Shown here: positions 44,818-53,086 of the stretch, in pieces | How the letters are laid out: each line of letters starts with the position of its first letter | Numbering within the stretch: the stretch's first letter is position 1 | Assembly (NCBI RefSeq): GCF_905397395.1 | Contig: NZ_CAJPVH010000031.1 | Coordinates: 1-62,939 of the forward strand | Source of the DNA: Cupriavidus campinensis | GTDB taxonomy: Bacteria; Pseudomonadota; Gammaproteobacteria; Burkholderiales; Burkholderiaceae | DNA: 62,939 nt | Reading direction: 5' to 3' | Translations under genes and position numbers: made by a program | The notes under the pieces: generated by a model | What the model was told of the DNA's origin: nothing | Databases searched by the model: none | The model's input: the letters and a program-made list of their open reading frames with translations, nothing else

Positions 44818-45882
44818 ATGCCACTCGTTTCCATGCGCCAGCTGCTGGACCATGCCGCCGAGAACAGCTACGGCCTGCCGGCCTTCAACGTGAACAACCT
44901 CGAACAGGTGCAGGCCATCATGCAGGCCGCCGACGAGGTCAACGCCCCGGTAATCATGCAGGCGTCGGCCGGCGCGCGTAAATACGCCGGCGAGCACTTC
45001 CTGCGTCACCTGATCGAAGCGGCCGTGGAAGCCTACCCGCACATCCCCGTGGTGATGCACCAGGATCACGGCCAGTCGCCGGCAATCTGCCAGGGCGCCA
45101 TCGACCTTGGTTTCTCGTCGGTGATGATGGACGGCTCGCTGCGTGAAGACGGCAAGACCCCGGCCGAATACGAGTACAACGTCGACGTGACCCGCAAGGT
45201 GGTGGCGCTGGCCCACGCCGTGGGCGTGACCGTGGAAGGCGAACTGGGCTGCCTGGGCTCGCTGGAAACCGGCGAAGCGGGCGAGGAAGACGGCATCGGC
45301 GCCGAAGGCGTGCTGGACCACTCGATGCTGCTGACCGACCCGGAGCAGGCCGCCGACTTCGTCAAGGCCACCCAGCTGGACGCGCTGGCCATCGCCATCG
45401 GCACCTCGCACGGCGCCTACAAGTTCACGCGCAAGCCCACGGGCGACATCCTGGCCATCAGCCGTATCAAGGAAATCCACGCGCGCATCCCCAACACCCA
45501 CCTGGTGATGCACGGTTCGTCGTCGGTGCCGCAGGAACTGCTGGAAGAGATCCGCAAGTTCGGTGGCGACATGAAGGAAACCTACGGCGTGCCCGTCGAG
45601 GAAATCCAGGAAGCGATCAAGTTCGGCGTGCGCAAGATCAACATCGACACCGACATCCGCCTGGCCATGACCGGCGCGATCCGCCGCTTCTTTGCCGAAA
45701 ACCCGAGCAAGTTCGACCCGCGCGAGTACCTGAAGCCGGCCCGCGAGGCCGCCAAGCTGGTCTGCAAGGCCCGCTACGTGGCGTTTGGCTGCGAAGGCCA
45801 GGCCAGCAAGATCAAGCCGGTCGGCCTGACCGACATCGCCTCGGCATACAAGTCGGGCAAGCTCGCCCAGGTTGTGCAGTAA
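44818..45882 (+). CDS. fba: Class II fructose-bisphosphate aldolase
   Basis: This 354-residue enzyme has the zinc/catalytic block HQDHGQSP (81-88, with D83 and H84). Further landmarks are [13 protein letters not shown], the zinc-binding GTSHGAYKF and HGSSSVP, and [10 protein letters not shown]. It matches the CbbA/Fba form of autotrophic beta-proteobacteria. It cleaves fructose-1,6-bisphosphate or works in gluconeogenesis. AGGAG lies 9 bp before the ATG. Confidence 0.97.
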   Translation: MPLVSMRQLLDHAAENSYGLPAFNVNNLEQVQAIMQAADEVNAPVIMQASAGARKYAGEHFLRHLIEAAVEAYPHIPVVMHQDHGQSPAICQGAIDLGFSSVMMDGSLREDGKTPAEYEYNVDVTRKVVALAHAVGVTVEGELGCLGSLETGEAGEEDGIGAEGVLDHSMLLTDPEQAADFVKATQLDALAIAIGTSHGAYKFTRKPTGDILAISRIKEIHARIPNTHLVMHGSSSVPQELLEEIRKFGGDMKETYGVPVEEIQEAIKFGVRKINIDTDIRLAMTGAIRRFFAENPSKFDPREYLKPAREAAKLVCKARYVAFGCEGQASKIKPVGLTDIASAYKSGKLAQVVQ

Positions 45883-45896
45883 TCACTGTCGTGACG

Positions 45897-45932
45897 GCGT
45901 CGTCCCCAGCATACGGGGGCGACGCTTTTTTG
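45897..45932 (+). terminator. Terminator after fba
   Basis: GCGTCG-TCCCC and GGGGG-CGACGC pair across a 7-nt loop and are followed by TTTTTTGTTT. It separates the glycolytic genes from purC. Confidence 0.9.
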
Positions 45933-45975
45933 TTTCGTTTTCGCGTTTGGCTCTCCCGCCGGCCCAGACCCCACC

Positions 45976-46884
45976 ATGTCCCAAGCTCTCTATCAGTCCT
46001 CCATCCAGTCCCTGCCGCTGCTCGGCCATGGCAAGGTCCGCGACAACTACGCCGTTGGCGACGACAAGCTGCTGATCGTCACCACCGACCGCCTCTCGGC
46101 GTTCGACGTTATCCTGGGCGAGCCGATCCCGGCCAAGGGCCGCGTGCTGAACCAGATGGCCAACTTCTGGTTCCGCAAGCTGGCGCACATCGTGCCGAAC
46201 CATGAGACCGGTATCAGCGCCGAGAGCGTGGTGGCGCCCGAGGAAGTGGCGCAGGTGCAGGGCCGGGCCGTGGTGGTCAAGCGGCTGAAGCCGATCCTGG
46301 TGGAAGCCGTGGTGCGCGGCTACCTGGCCGGCAGCGGCTGGAAGGACTACCAGGCGACGGGCAAGGTGTGCGGCATCGAGCTGCCGGCCGGCCTGCAGAA
46401 CGCGCAGAAGCTGCCCGAGCCGATCTTCACGCCGGCCGCCAAGGCCGAAATGGGCGAGCATGACGAGAACATCTCGTTCGCCGAGGTCGAGGCGCGGATC
46501 GGCAAGGAACTGGCTGCCCAGATGCGCGACATCTCGATCCGCCTGTACAAGGAAGCGGCCGACTTCGCCGCCACGCGCGGCATCATCATCGCCGATACCA
46601 AGTTCGAGTTCGGCCTGGACGAGAACGGCACGCTGACCCTGATGGACGAGGTGCTGACCGCCGATTCGTCGCGCTTCTGGCCGGCCGATTCGTACCAGGT
46701 GGGCACCAACCCGCCGTCGTTCGACAAGCAGTTCGTGCGCGACTGGCTCGAGGCCGTGCGCATCGACGGCAAGCCGTGGCCCAAGACCGCCCCGGCGCCC
46801 AAGCTGCCCGAGGACGTGGTGCAGAAGACCGCCGACAAGTACCGTGAGGCGCTGACCCGCCTGACCGGCGAAGCACTCGCCTAA
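45976..46884 (+). CDS. purC: SAICAR synthase
   Basis: The 302-residue form of PurC has GKVRDNYAV near the N-terminus, TDRLSAFDV, the long [24 protein letters not shown] segment and the late [14 protein letters not shown]. It joins aspartate to CAIR in purine synthesis. purE follows after 21 bp. Confidence 0.97.
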   Translation: MSQALYQSSIQSLPLLGHGKVRDNYAVGDDKLLIVTTDRLSAFDVILGEPIPAKGRVLNQMANFWFRKLAHIVPNHETGISAESVVAPEEVAQVQGRAVVVKRLKPILVEAVVRGYLAGSGWKDYQATGKVCGIELPAGLQNAQKLPEPIFTPAAKAEMGEHDENISFAEVEARIGKELAAQMRDISIRLYKEAADFAATRGIIIADTKFEFGLDENGTLTLMDEVLTADSSRFWPADSYQVGTNPPSFDKQFVRDWLEAVRIDGKPWPKTAPAPKLPEDVVQKTADKYREALTRLTGEALA

Positions 46885-46905
46885 CCGCACTAGGAAGGAC
46901 AGATC

Positions 46906-47403
46906 GTGAGCAACGCAGCAAAGCCGGTGGTCGGCGTGGTGATGGGCAGCAGTTCCGACTGGGACGTGATGCAGCACGCGGTGGCCATGCTCAAGGATTT
47001 CGGTGTGGCGTTCGAGGCACAGGTGGTCTCCGCCCACCGCATGGCCGACGACATGTTCCGCTACGCCGAGTCGGCGCGCGGCCGGGGCATCCGGGCGATC
47101 ATCGCCGGCGCCGGCGGTGCCGCCCACCTGCCGGGCATGATCGCCGCCAAGACCATCGTCCCGGTGTTCGGCGTGCCTGTGCCGTCGAAGTACCTGCGCG
47201 GCGAGGATTCGCTGCTCTCCATCGTGCAGATGCCCAAGGGCGTGCCGGTGGCCACGTTCGCGATTGGCGAAGCCGGCGCGGCCAACGCGGCGCTGCACGC
47301 CATCGCCACGCTGGCCACCACGGACGACGCGCTGGCCAGCGCGCTCGAGGCGTTCCGCGCGAAGCAGACCGAGGCCGCGCGCGCCATGACGTTGCCGGCC
47401 TGA
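46906..47403 (+). CDS. purE: N5-carboxyaminoimidazole ribonucleotide mutase
   Basis: A GTG start at 46906 is preceded by AGGAAGGACAGATC, and the product is 165 residues. Class I PurE motifs are [17 protein letters not shown] and [11 protein letters not shown]. It works with PurK to make CAIR without ATP-independent carboxylation. Confidence 0.97.
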   Translation: MSNAAKPVVGVVMGSSSDWDVMQHAVAMLKDFGVAFEAQVVSAHRMADDMFRYAESARGRGIRAIIAGAGGAAHLPGMIAAKTIVPVFGVPVPSKYLRGEDSLLSIVQMPKGVPVATFAIGEAGAANAALHAIATLATTDDALASALEAFRAKQTEAARAMTLPA

Positions 47404-47413
47404 GTCTCAGTCC

Positions 47414-47430
47414 CTCTCTCTCTATATATA
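47414..47430. repeat. CT/AT microsatellite between purE and purK
   Basis: (CT)5 is followed by ATATATA in the 51-bp gap. The AT part could act as a -10 region or be a slippage-prone tract. Confidence 0.7.
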
Positions 47431-47454
47431 AGCAAGCCGCCGGAACCGATCCGC

Positions 47455-48699
47455 ATGCCGACCGATATCCATCCCCACCTGTCCGAAGCCCACACGCCGG
47501 AGTCGCGCGCCGAGTTCGGCGTGGACAACCCGACCGCGCCGATCCTGCCCGGTGCCTGGCTCGGCATGCTCGGCGGCGGCCAGCTCGGCCGCATGTTCAC
47601 CCATGCGGCGCAGGCCATGGGCTACCGCGTCTGCGTGCTGGACCCGGATCAGGACAGCCCGGCCGGCGCCGTGGCGGACCGGCATATCTGCGCGGTCTAT
47701 ACCGATGAGGCCGCGCTGGCCGAGATGGGCCAGCTTTGCGAGGCCGTGAGCACCGAGTTCGAGAACGTGCCGTCGCTGTCGCTGGACCGCCTGGAGCAGC
47801 TGGGCGCGTTCGTGGCGCCGCGCGGCTATTGCGTGTCGATCGCCCAGAACCGCATCGGCGAGAAGAAGTTCTTTGCCTCGTGCGCCGAGCGCACCGGCGT
47901 GCCGCCGGCCCCGCACTGGGTGATCCAGCACGATGCCGATGTCGACCAGATTCCGGACAACGTGCTGCCGGGCATCCTCAAGACCGCGCGCATGGGCTAC
48001 GACGGCAAGGGCCAGGCCCGCGTGAAGACGCGCGAGGACGTGCGCGCCGCGTGGCGCGCCATGCAGCACGTGCCGTGCGTGCTGGAGCAGATGCTGCCGC
48101 TGGCCTACGAGGTGTCCGTGCTGGCCGCCCGCGCCGCCGACGGCAGTACCGCCACCTGGCCGCTGGCCGAGAACGTCCATCGGGACGGCATCCTGTTCTC
48201 GACCACCATGCCTTCGTCGAGCGTGTCTGACGACATCGCCAACCGTGCCCGCGCCGCCGCCGCCACCGTGGCGACGGAGATGGGCTACGTCGGCGTGCTC
48301 TGCATCGAATTCTTCGTGCTGACCGATGGCACGCTGGTCGCCAACGAAATGGCGCCGCGCCCGCACAACTCGGGCCACATCACCATGGACGCCTGCGAGA
48401 CCAGCCAGTTCGAGCAGCAGGTGCGCGCCATGGCCCGCCTGCCGCTGGGCAGCACGCGCCAGCATTCGGCCGGCAAGATGCTGAACCTGCTGGGCGATGT
48501 CTGGTTCGAATTCGGCCTGGAGCGCACGCCGGCCTGGGACGCGGTGGTGGCCCAGCCGGGCGCCAAGCTGCATCTGTACGGCAAGAACGACGCGCGGCCG
48601 TCGCGCAAGATGGGCCATGTGAACTGCGTGGGCGAGCAGGCTGCTGCCGCCGATGCGGCGTTCAACGCCGCCGCGCAGGCGCTTCATATCCCGGTCTGA
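47455..48699 (+). CDS. purK: N5-carboxyaminoimidazole ribonucleotide synthase
   Basis: The 414-residue ATP-grasp enzyme begins with an extension of about 30 residues before the PurK landmark [13 protein letters not shown]. It continues with [22 protein letters not shown] and [14 protein letters not shown]. It uses ATP and bicarbonate to carboxylate AIR. It completes the purC-purE-purK run. Confidence 0.97.
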   Translation: MPTDIHPHLSEAHTPESRAEFGVDNPTAPILPGAWLGMLGGGQLGRMFTHAAQAMGYRVCVLDPDQDSPAGAVADRHICAVYTDEAALAEMGQLCEAVSTEFENVPSLSLDRLEQLGAFVAPRGYCVSIAQNRIGEKKFFASCAERTGVPPAPHWVIQHDADVDQIPDNVLPGILKTARMGYDGKGQARVKTREDVRAAWRAMQHVPCVLEQMLPLAYEVSVLAARAADGSTATWPLAENVHRDGILFSTTMPSSSVSDDIANRARAAAATVATEMGYVGVLCIEFFVLTDGTLVANEMAPRPHNSGHITMDACETSQFEQQVRAMARLPLGSTRQHSAGKMLNLLGDVWFEFGLERTPAWDAVVAQPGAKLHLYGKNDARPSRKMGHVNCVGEQAAAADAAFNAAAQALHIPV

Positions 48700-48708
48700 G
48701 GGTCGTCG

Positions 48709-49698
48709 ATGTCTTCACGCATGCCCACGGCGGCCGAACTGGATGAGGCCGTCCGCCTGCTCGAGGCCGGCCAACTCGTCGCCTTTCCGACGGAAACGGT
48801 CTACGGGCTTGGCGCCGATGCCGAGAACCCCGAGGCCGTGGCGCGCATCTTCGCCGCCAAGGGCCGGCCGTCGAACCATCCGGTGATCGTCCACGTGGTG
48901 GATGGCGCCGATGTAGGCTACTGGGCTGCGGAAGTGCCGGAGGCGGCACAGAAGCTGATCGACGCCTTCTGGCCCGGTCCGCTGACGATCATTCTCAAGC
49001 GCGCCGCCCATATTCCGGCGGCGGTGGCGGGCGGGCAGGACAGCCTCGGGCTGCGCTGCCCCTCGCACCCGGTGGCGCAGGCGCTGCTGTCGCGCTTCCG
49101 GCGTGGCCGGGGCGGCATCGCCGCGCCTTCGGCCAACAAGTTCGGGCAGGTCAGCCCGACCACGGCCGAGCATGTGCGGGACGAATTCGCGGGCACGGTC
49201 TACGTGCTGGAGGGCGATGGGGTGGATATCGGCATTGAATCGTCGATCGTCGATCTGTCGCGCATCGACGAGGTGGGGCCGGTGCTGCTGCGCCCCGGCG
49301 CGATCACGGCGGCGATGATGGCCGACGTGCTCGGCACGATGCCGCTGGCCCCCGACGCCGCCGCGCCGCGCGCCTCGGGCACGCTGCGCGCCCACTACGC
49401 ACCGCGCACGCCGCTGACGCTGGCCTCGCCGGATCAACTACCGCGTTTTCTGGCGACGCTGCCGGCCGATGGCCGGCTCGCCTGGGTCGGCGGGGCGCAG
49501 GTCAGCGACGACCCGCGCTGCGTATTCGTGCCAGCCCCGGCCACACCGGACGCCTATGCCCAGGCGCTCTACGGCCTGCTGCGCAAGCTCGACAAGGAAG
49601 GTTTCAGCCGGCTCGTGTTCGAGCCAGTCCCCGACGCCCACGACTGGGACGGGGTACGCGACCGCCTGGGCCGCGCGGCGGCGGCATTCGAAGCCTGA
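48709..49698 (+). CDS. tsaC: L-threonylcarbamoyladenylate synthase (Sua5/TsaC)
   Basis: The ATG at 48709 follows GAGGG, and the product is 329 residues. The YrdC-fold N-terminal domain has AFPTETVYGLGADA, AKGRPSNHPVIVH and SANKFGQVSPTTA. The length and the C-terminal region (after about 210, LRAHYAPRTPL) make it the two-domain Sua5 form. It provides the activated threonylcarbamoyl group for tRNA t6A37. Confidence 0.93.
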   Translation: MSSRMPTAAELDEAVRLLEAGQLVAFPTETVYGLGADAENPEAVARIFAAKGRPSNHPVIVHVVDGADVGYWAAEVPEAAQKLIDAFWPGPLTIILKRAAHIPAAVAGGQDSLGLRCPSHPVAQALLSRFRRGRGGIAAPSANKFGQVSPTTAEHVRDEFAGTVYVLEGDGVDIGIESSIVDLSRIDEVGPVLLRPGAITAAMMADVLGTMPLAPDAAAPRASGTLRAHYAPRTPLTLASPDQLPRFLATLPADGRLAWVGGAQVSDDPRCVFVPAPATPDAYAQALYGLLRKLDKEGFSRLVFEPVPDAHDWDGVRDRLGRAAAAFEA

Positions 49699-49735
49699 TT
49701 GCGCCAGGGCCGCCCTGGCCCTACCGGCGCTACCA

Positions 49736-49796
49736 GGCGCTCAAGGCGCTCAAGGCGCTCAAGGCGCTCAAGGCGCTCAAGGCGCTCCGCGAAACA
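49736..49796. repeat. 9-bp tandem repeat spanning the dacB stop codon
   Basis: GGCGCTCAA occurs six times in a row, then GGCGCTC. On the minus strand each unit reads GCGCC-TTGA, so every copy carries an in-frame TGA that can end dacB. It fills most of the 78-bp gap to tsaC. Confidence 0.95.
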
Positions 49797-51360
49797 CCCA
49801 TTCCATCAGCGCATCGTGCGCTTCCTGCGCGGCGGAGGCGTTGGGGTGGTTGATGTACGCCACCACCACATAGCGGCTCCCGTTCGTCGCATCGACATAG
49901 CCGGCCAGCGCGCGCACATCGGCCAGCGTGCCGGTCTTCAGGTAGGCGTTGCCCGCCGCGTGGGCGCGCGTGAGCCGGTTGCGCAGCGTGCCGTCCACGC
50001 CGAGGATGGGCAGGGAATCGACCAGGGTATAGCCGACGTCGCTGGCCAGTGCCTGCTGGAGCAGCCGGGCCATGTCATAGGCGCTGATGCGCTCCTCGCG
50101 CGAGAGTCCCGAGCCGTTGTCGAGCACCAGCCCCGGCATGTCCAGCCCCTGGCGCGTCAGCCAGCGGCGGATCACCTGCGCGGAACGCGCCGTGCTGGCC
50201 GGGCCGCTGCGGTCCATCTCCGCGCCAATCGTCAGGAACAGCTGGCGCGCCATCACGTTGTTCGAGAACTTGTTGATGTCGCGCACCACGTCGCCAAGCG
50301 GCTGGCCGTAGTGGCGCGACAGCAGGAACGCGCCACGCGGCACCGCGCCGCTACGCAGGCCCGGCATGTGCGCGAAGCGGCCGCCGGCCGCCTGCCACTC
50401 GGCCACGAACCCACCCCAGATGAAATCACTGTGCGACAGCGTGGCGAGATTGACCACACGCTCGCCGCAGTCGCCCGAATAGGTGCCTTCGAAGGTGGCC
50501 ACCACGGTGCCGTCCGGCTGCGGGGCGATGTTGGGCGTGGCGCGCGAGCGCCAGTCGCCGCAGCGGCCGTTGGTCAGGGTCAGGCGGTTCTCCACGCGCA
50601 GCTGCGCCAGCGCGGGCGTGACCGCCACGTCCACGGTGCGGCCGGCGGCGTCCGGGGTGATCGTGAACGACAGGGTCTTGAAGGCGTACAGCAGCGCGTC
50701 CGGATTGACGTTGTAGGCGCGCTGGGATTCGCCGTCGATCGTATAAGTGCCTTCGGCAGCATCCGCGAAGAAGCTGCGGTCGAGCACCACGTCGCCGTCG
50801 ATGGTGGTGGCGCCCGCGTTGCGCGCCGTGGCCACCAGCTTGGCCATTTCCTCCGGCACCAGCTTGGGATCGCCGCGCCCGCGCAGGTAGACGTTGCCGC
50901 GGACGGTGCCGTCGGCGGTGGGCTCGCTATCGGCGTAGAGCGAGGTCAGCCAGCGGTAGTCCGGCCCCAGCAGCTGCAGGCCGGCGAAGGTGGTCACCAC
51001 CTTCATGGTCGAGGCCGGGTTCATCGGCGTCTCGGCGTTCCAGCTCACGCGGGCCTGCGGTGCGCCGACCTTGACCACGTAGAAGCTGGCGGCAGAGAGC
51101 GGCACGTTGGCCCGGCGCAGCGCGGCCGTGACCGATGCCGGTAGCCCGGTGCGGGCGGCGGCCAGGTCGACGGTGTCGGCGCTCGCGCGGCGGACCGAGG
51201 CGGATTTCGAGGCGGTGGCTTTGACGGCCTGCGCCGCCTTGGCGGGCTTGGCGGGTTTGGCCTGGGCACCGGCGATGCCGGTGGTGAGCAGCACGGCGGC
51301 GGCGATGGCGGCCGTCAGCGGAAGGCGAAGCAGGGCAGGACGATTTGGCATGGCGAGCAT
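49777..51360 (-). CDS. dacB: D-alanyl-D-alanine carboxypeptidase/endopeptidase (PBP4)
   Basis: The 527-residue product (start ATG 51360; ATG 51351 also possible) has a signal peptide to about residue 32 and then a Lys/Ala-rich linker (35-60). PBP4 active-site motifs are SxxK S117-K120 (PASTMK), SNN (366-368) and KTG (475-477). The large inserted domain lies between the first two motifs. It trims or cleaves peptidoglycan cross-links in the periplasm. The final codons fall in the 9-bp repeat array. Confidence 0.94.
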   Translation of the reverse strand: MLAMPNRPALLRLPLTAAIAAAVLLTTGIAGAQAKPAKPAKAAQAVKATASKSASVRRASADTVDLAAARTGLPASVTAALRRANVPLSAASFYVVKVGAPQARVSWNAETPMNPASTMKVVTTFAGLQLLGPDYRWLTSLYADSEPTADGTVRGNVYLRGRGDPKLVPEEMAKLVATARNAGATTIDGDVVLDRSFFADAAEGTYTIDGESQRAYNVNPDALLYAFKTLSFTITPDAAGRTVDVAVTPALAQLRVENRLTLTNGRCGDWRSRATPNIAPQPDGTVVATFEGTYSGDCGERVVNLATLSHSDFIWGGFVAEWQAAGGRFAHMPGLRSGAVPRGAFLLSRHYGQPLGDVVRDINKFSNNVMARQLFLTIGAEMDRSGPASTARSAQVIRRWLTRQGLDMPGLVLDNGSGLSREERISAYDMARLLQQALASDVGYTLVDSLPILGVDGTLRNRLTRAHAAGNAYLKTGTLADVRALAGYVDATNGSRYVVVAYINHPNASAAQEAHDALMEWVFRGAP

Positions 51361-51461
51361 GTTAACGCATGCCCGCCATCGGCTGGATGACGTAAAACAG
51401 CCGCTTCACGTGCCAGTTCACCCGTGAAGTCGGCTTGGCGTCTCAGCGACGCTCGGTTCGG

Positions 51462-51908
51462 TCAGGGGCAGTCGGCGGCGCAGTCGCGCGGCGTGGCGTT
51501 CGGGATCGGAAAGATCGCATCGTAGGCCCAGTTGTAGATCAGCGCGTAGACCATGTAGAAGCCGGCCACGGCGATGTCCATGATGAAGGCATCGATCAGG
51601 CTGATGTCGAGATACCACGCCACGGACGGCAGGAAGACCAGCAGCAGCCCGCCTTCGAACAGGATGGCGTGAAGCACGCGGATGGCCGGCGTCTTCCGCA
51701 GCTGCCCCCGGAAGCGCAGCATCGCCTTGTCGAACATCAGGTTGTAGACGTAGTTCCAGACCGCGGCGATCAGCGATGCCACCGCGCCAATCAGGCCCAT
51801 CTGGTGCAGGGCGAAGCCGAACACCCAGCTGGCCAGCGGCGCGAAGGCCAGCAGGCCGATCAGCTCGAAGCCGACGGTATGGCGGATGCGGTCTCCGGTG
51901 GTGCGCAT
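51462..51908 (-). CDS. PACE-family multidrug/biocide efflux protein
   Basis: The 148-residue protein has four membrane segments arranged as two repeats of the bacterial transmembrane pair domain (RIRHTVGFELIGLLAF and RVLHAILFEGGLLLVF). PACE members such as AceI export chlorhexidine and short-chain diamines; the substrate here is inferred. It is divergent from a LysR gene with a palindrome between them, the usual arrangement for this family. Confidence 0.93.
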   Translation of the reverse strand: MRTTGDRIRHTVGFELIGLLAFAPLASWVFGFALHQMGLIGAVASLIAAVWNYVYNLMFDKAMLRFRGQLRKTPAIRVLHAILFEGGLLLVFLPSVAWYLDISLIDAFIMDIAVAGFYMVYALIYNWAYDAIFPIPNATPRDCAADCP

Positions 51909-51953
51909 GAGGGGATCTCCTTGGGATCGATGGAGGCCATTCTATCGGCAGGA

Positions 51954-51970
51954 CAACTTAGGACAAGTTG
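51954..51970. promoter_or_regulatory. LysR-type operator between the PACE gene and its regulator
   Basis: CAACTT-AGGAC-AAGTTG is a perfect 6-bp inverted repeat with a 5-nt spacer. It lies 46 bp before the PACE start and 77 bp before the LysR start. ATCGGCA occurs on both sides (51943 and 51977) as a direct repeat. Confidence 0.7.
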
Positions 51971-52046
51971 GATACCATCGGCAAAACAGATGGATTGATG
52001 CCAATCGGGCGCCGATCCAGCATCGATGTGACGGAAGGAGTACCCC

Positions 52047-52946
52047 ATGAGCCTGTCCCTGGACCAGCTGCAAGCCTTCGTGGCCGCCGCCGAGAGCGGT
52101 TCGTTCTCGGGCGCGGCGCGCAAGCTCGGCAAGGCGCAGTCGGTAATCAGCGCGGCGGTGGCCAACCTGGAGATCGACCTCGGCAACGCGCTGTTCGACC
52201 GCACCGCGCGCTACCCGGTACTGACCCCGGCCGGCGAGCGCCTGCTGGTGGAGGCACGCGTGATCCTGGAGCGCTGCGAGCATTTCCGGGGCGTGGCGAT
52301 GAGCCTGGGCGAGGGCGTGGAGTCGCGCCTGACGCTGGCCGTGGACGAGCTGTACCCCGAAGAAGTGCTCGGCGTGCTGCTGGACGAGTTCTCGCAACGC
52401 TTTCCCGCCGTGGAGCTGGAGCTGCTGTTCCCGCTGATGGAGGACGTCAGCCGGCTGGTGATGAGCCAGTGCGCGGACCTCGGCATCATGTGGCGGCAGG
52501 AGGTGCTGCCGCCCGAGCTGGCCTTCCACGCGCTGGGCTGGGTGCCGATGCCGGTGATCTGCGCGCCCGACCATCCACTGGCCGCCCATGCGCAGGTCGA
52601 TTTCGAGGAGTTGAAGCGCCATCGCCAGCTGATGGTGGCCACGCGCAGCGACAGCGAGGAGAAGAAGCGGCTGCGCGTGGCGGCCGAGGTCTGGTGGGTG
52701 GAGAGCCAGTGGGTGATTGTCGAACTGGTCAAGCGGCGGCTGGGCTGGGCCTTCGTGCCGTGGCACATCGCCGCGAGTTCGCCGGCGGCGGCCACGCTGG
52801 TATCGCCCCGGCTGGCCTTCCAGGACCAGGACTGGCCCGTGGCGATGGAACTGGTCTGGCACAAGCAGCGGTCGCTCGGCAAGGCCGCGACGTGGCTGCG
52901 CGAACGCGTGAGGCGGCAGCCGTTGCCGGCGGCGCCGGCGCGATAG
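52047..52946 (+). CDS. LysR-family regulator of the PACE efflux gene
   Basis: The 299-residue protein has the LysR helix-turn-helix (GSFSGAARKLGKAQSVISAAVANLE, about 18-42) and a LysR-type effector domain. It is divergent from the PACE gene and probably activates it when an amine is bound. GGAAGGAG sits before the ATG. Confidence 0.92.
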   Translation: MSLSLDQLQAFVAAAESGSFSGAARKLGKAQSVISAAVANLEIDLGNALFDRTARYPVLTPAGERLLVEARVILERCEHFRGVAMSLGEGVESRLTLAVDELYPEEVLGVLLDEFSQRFPAVELELLFPLMEDVSRLVMSQCADLGIMWRQEVLPPELAFHALGWVPMPVICAPDHPLAAHAQVDFEELKRHRQLMVATRSDSEEKKRLRVAAEVWWVESQWVIVELVKRRLGWAFVPWHIAASSPAAATLVSPRLAFQDQDWPVAMELVWHKQRSLGKAATWLRERVRRQPLPAAPAR

Positions 52947-52950
52947 GACA

Positions 52951-53057
52951 TTTGCACGCGAATGCAAACGCCGAAATCGGATGGATCTGACCGTCCGCAA
53001 GAAATATCGCAATTGAGTGAAATCGCAAATACGGCACGGCATCCGCCCGTATATAAC
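52951..53057 (+). promoter_or_regulatory. Upstream region of the ADP-ribosyltransferase gene
   Basis: TTTGCA/TGCAAA (52951-52956 and 52963-52968) is an inverted repeat directly after the LysR stop. ATCGCAA occurs twice (53006-53012 and 53022-53028) 16 bp apart. A TATATAAC (53050-53057) is a likely -10, with no good -35, as expected for an activator-dependent promoter. GGGAGG precedes the ATG. Confidence 0.45.
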
Positions 53058-53086
53058 CGACAGCATTTCCACGTCGGGAGGTTTCG

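Noticed and set aside
49736..49796. CRISPR-like array
   Set aside because: The units are 9 bp with no spacers and no cas genes; it is a simple tandem repeat.
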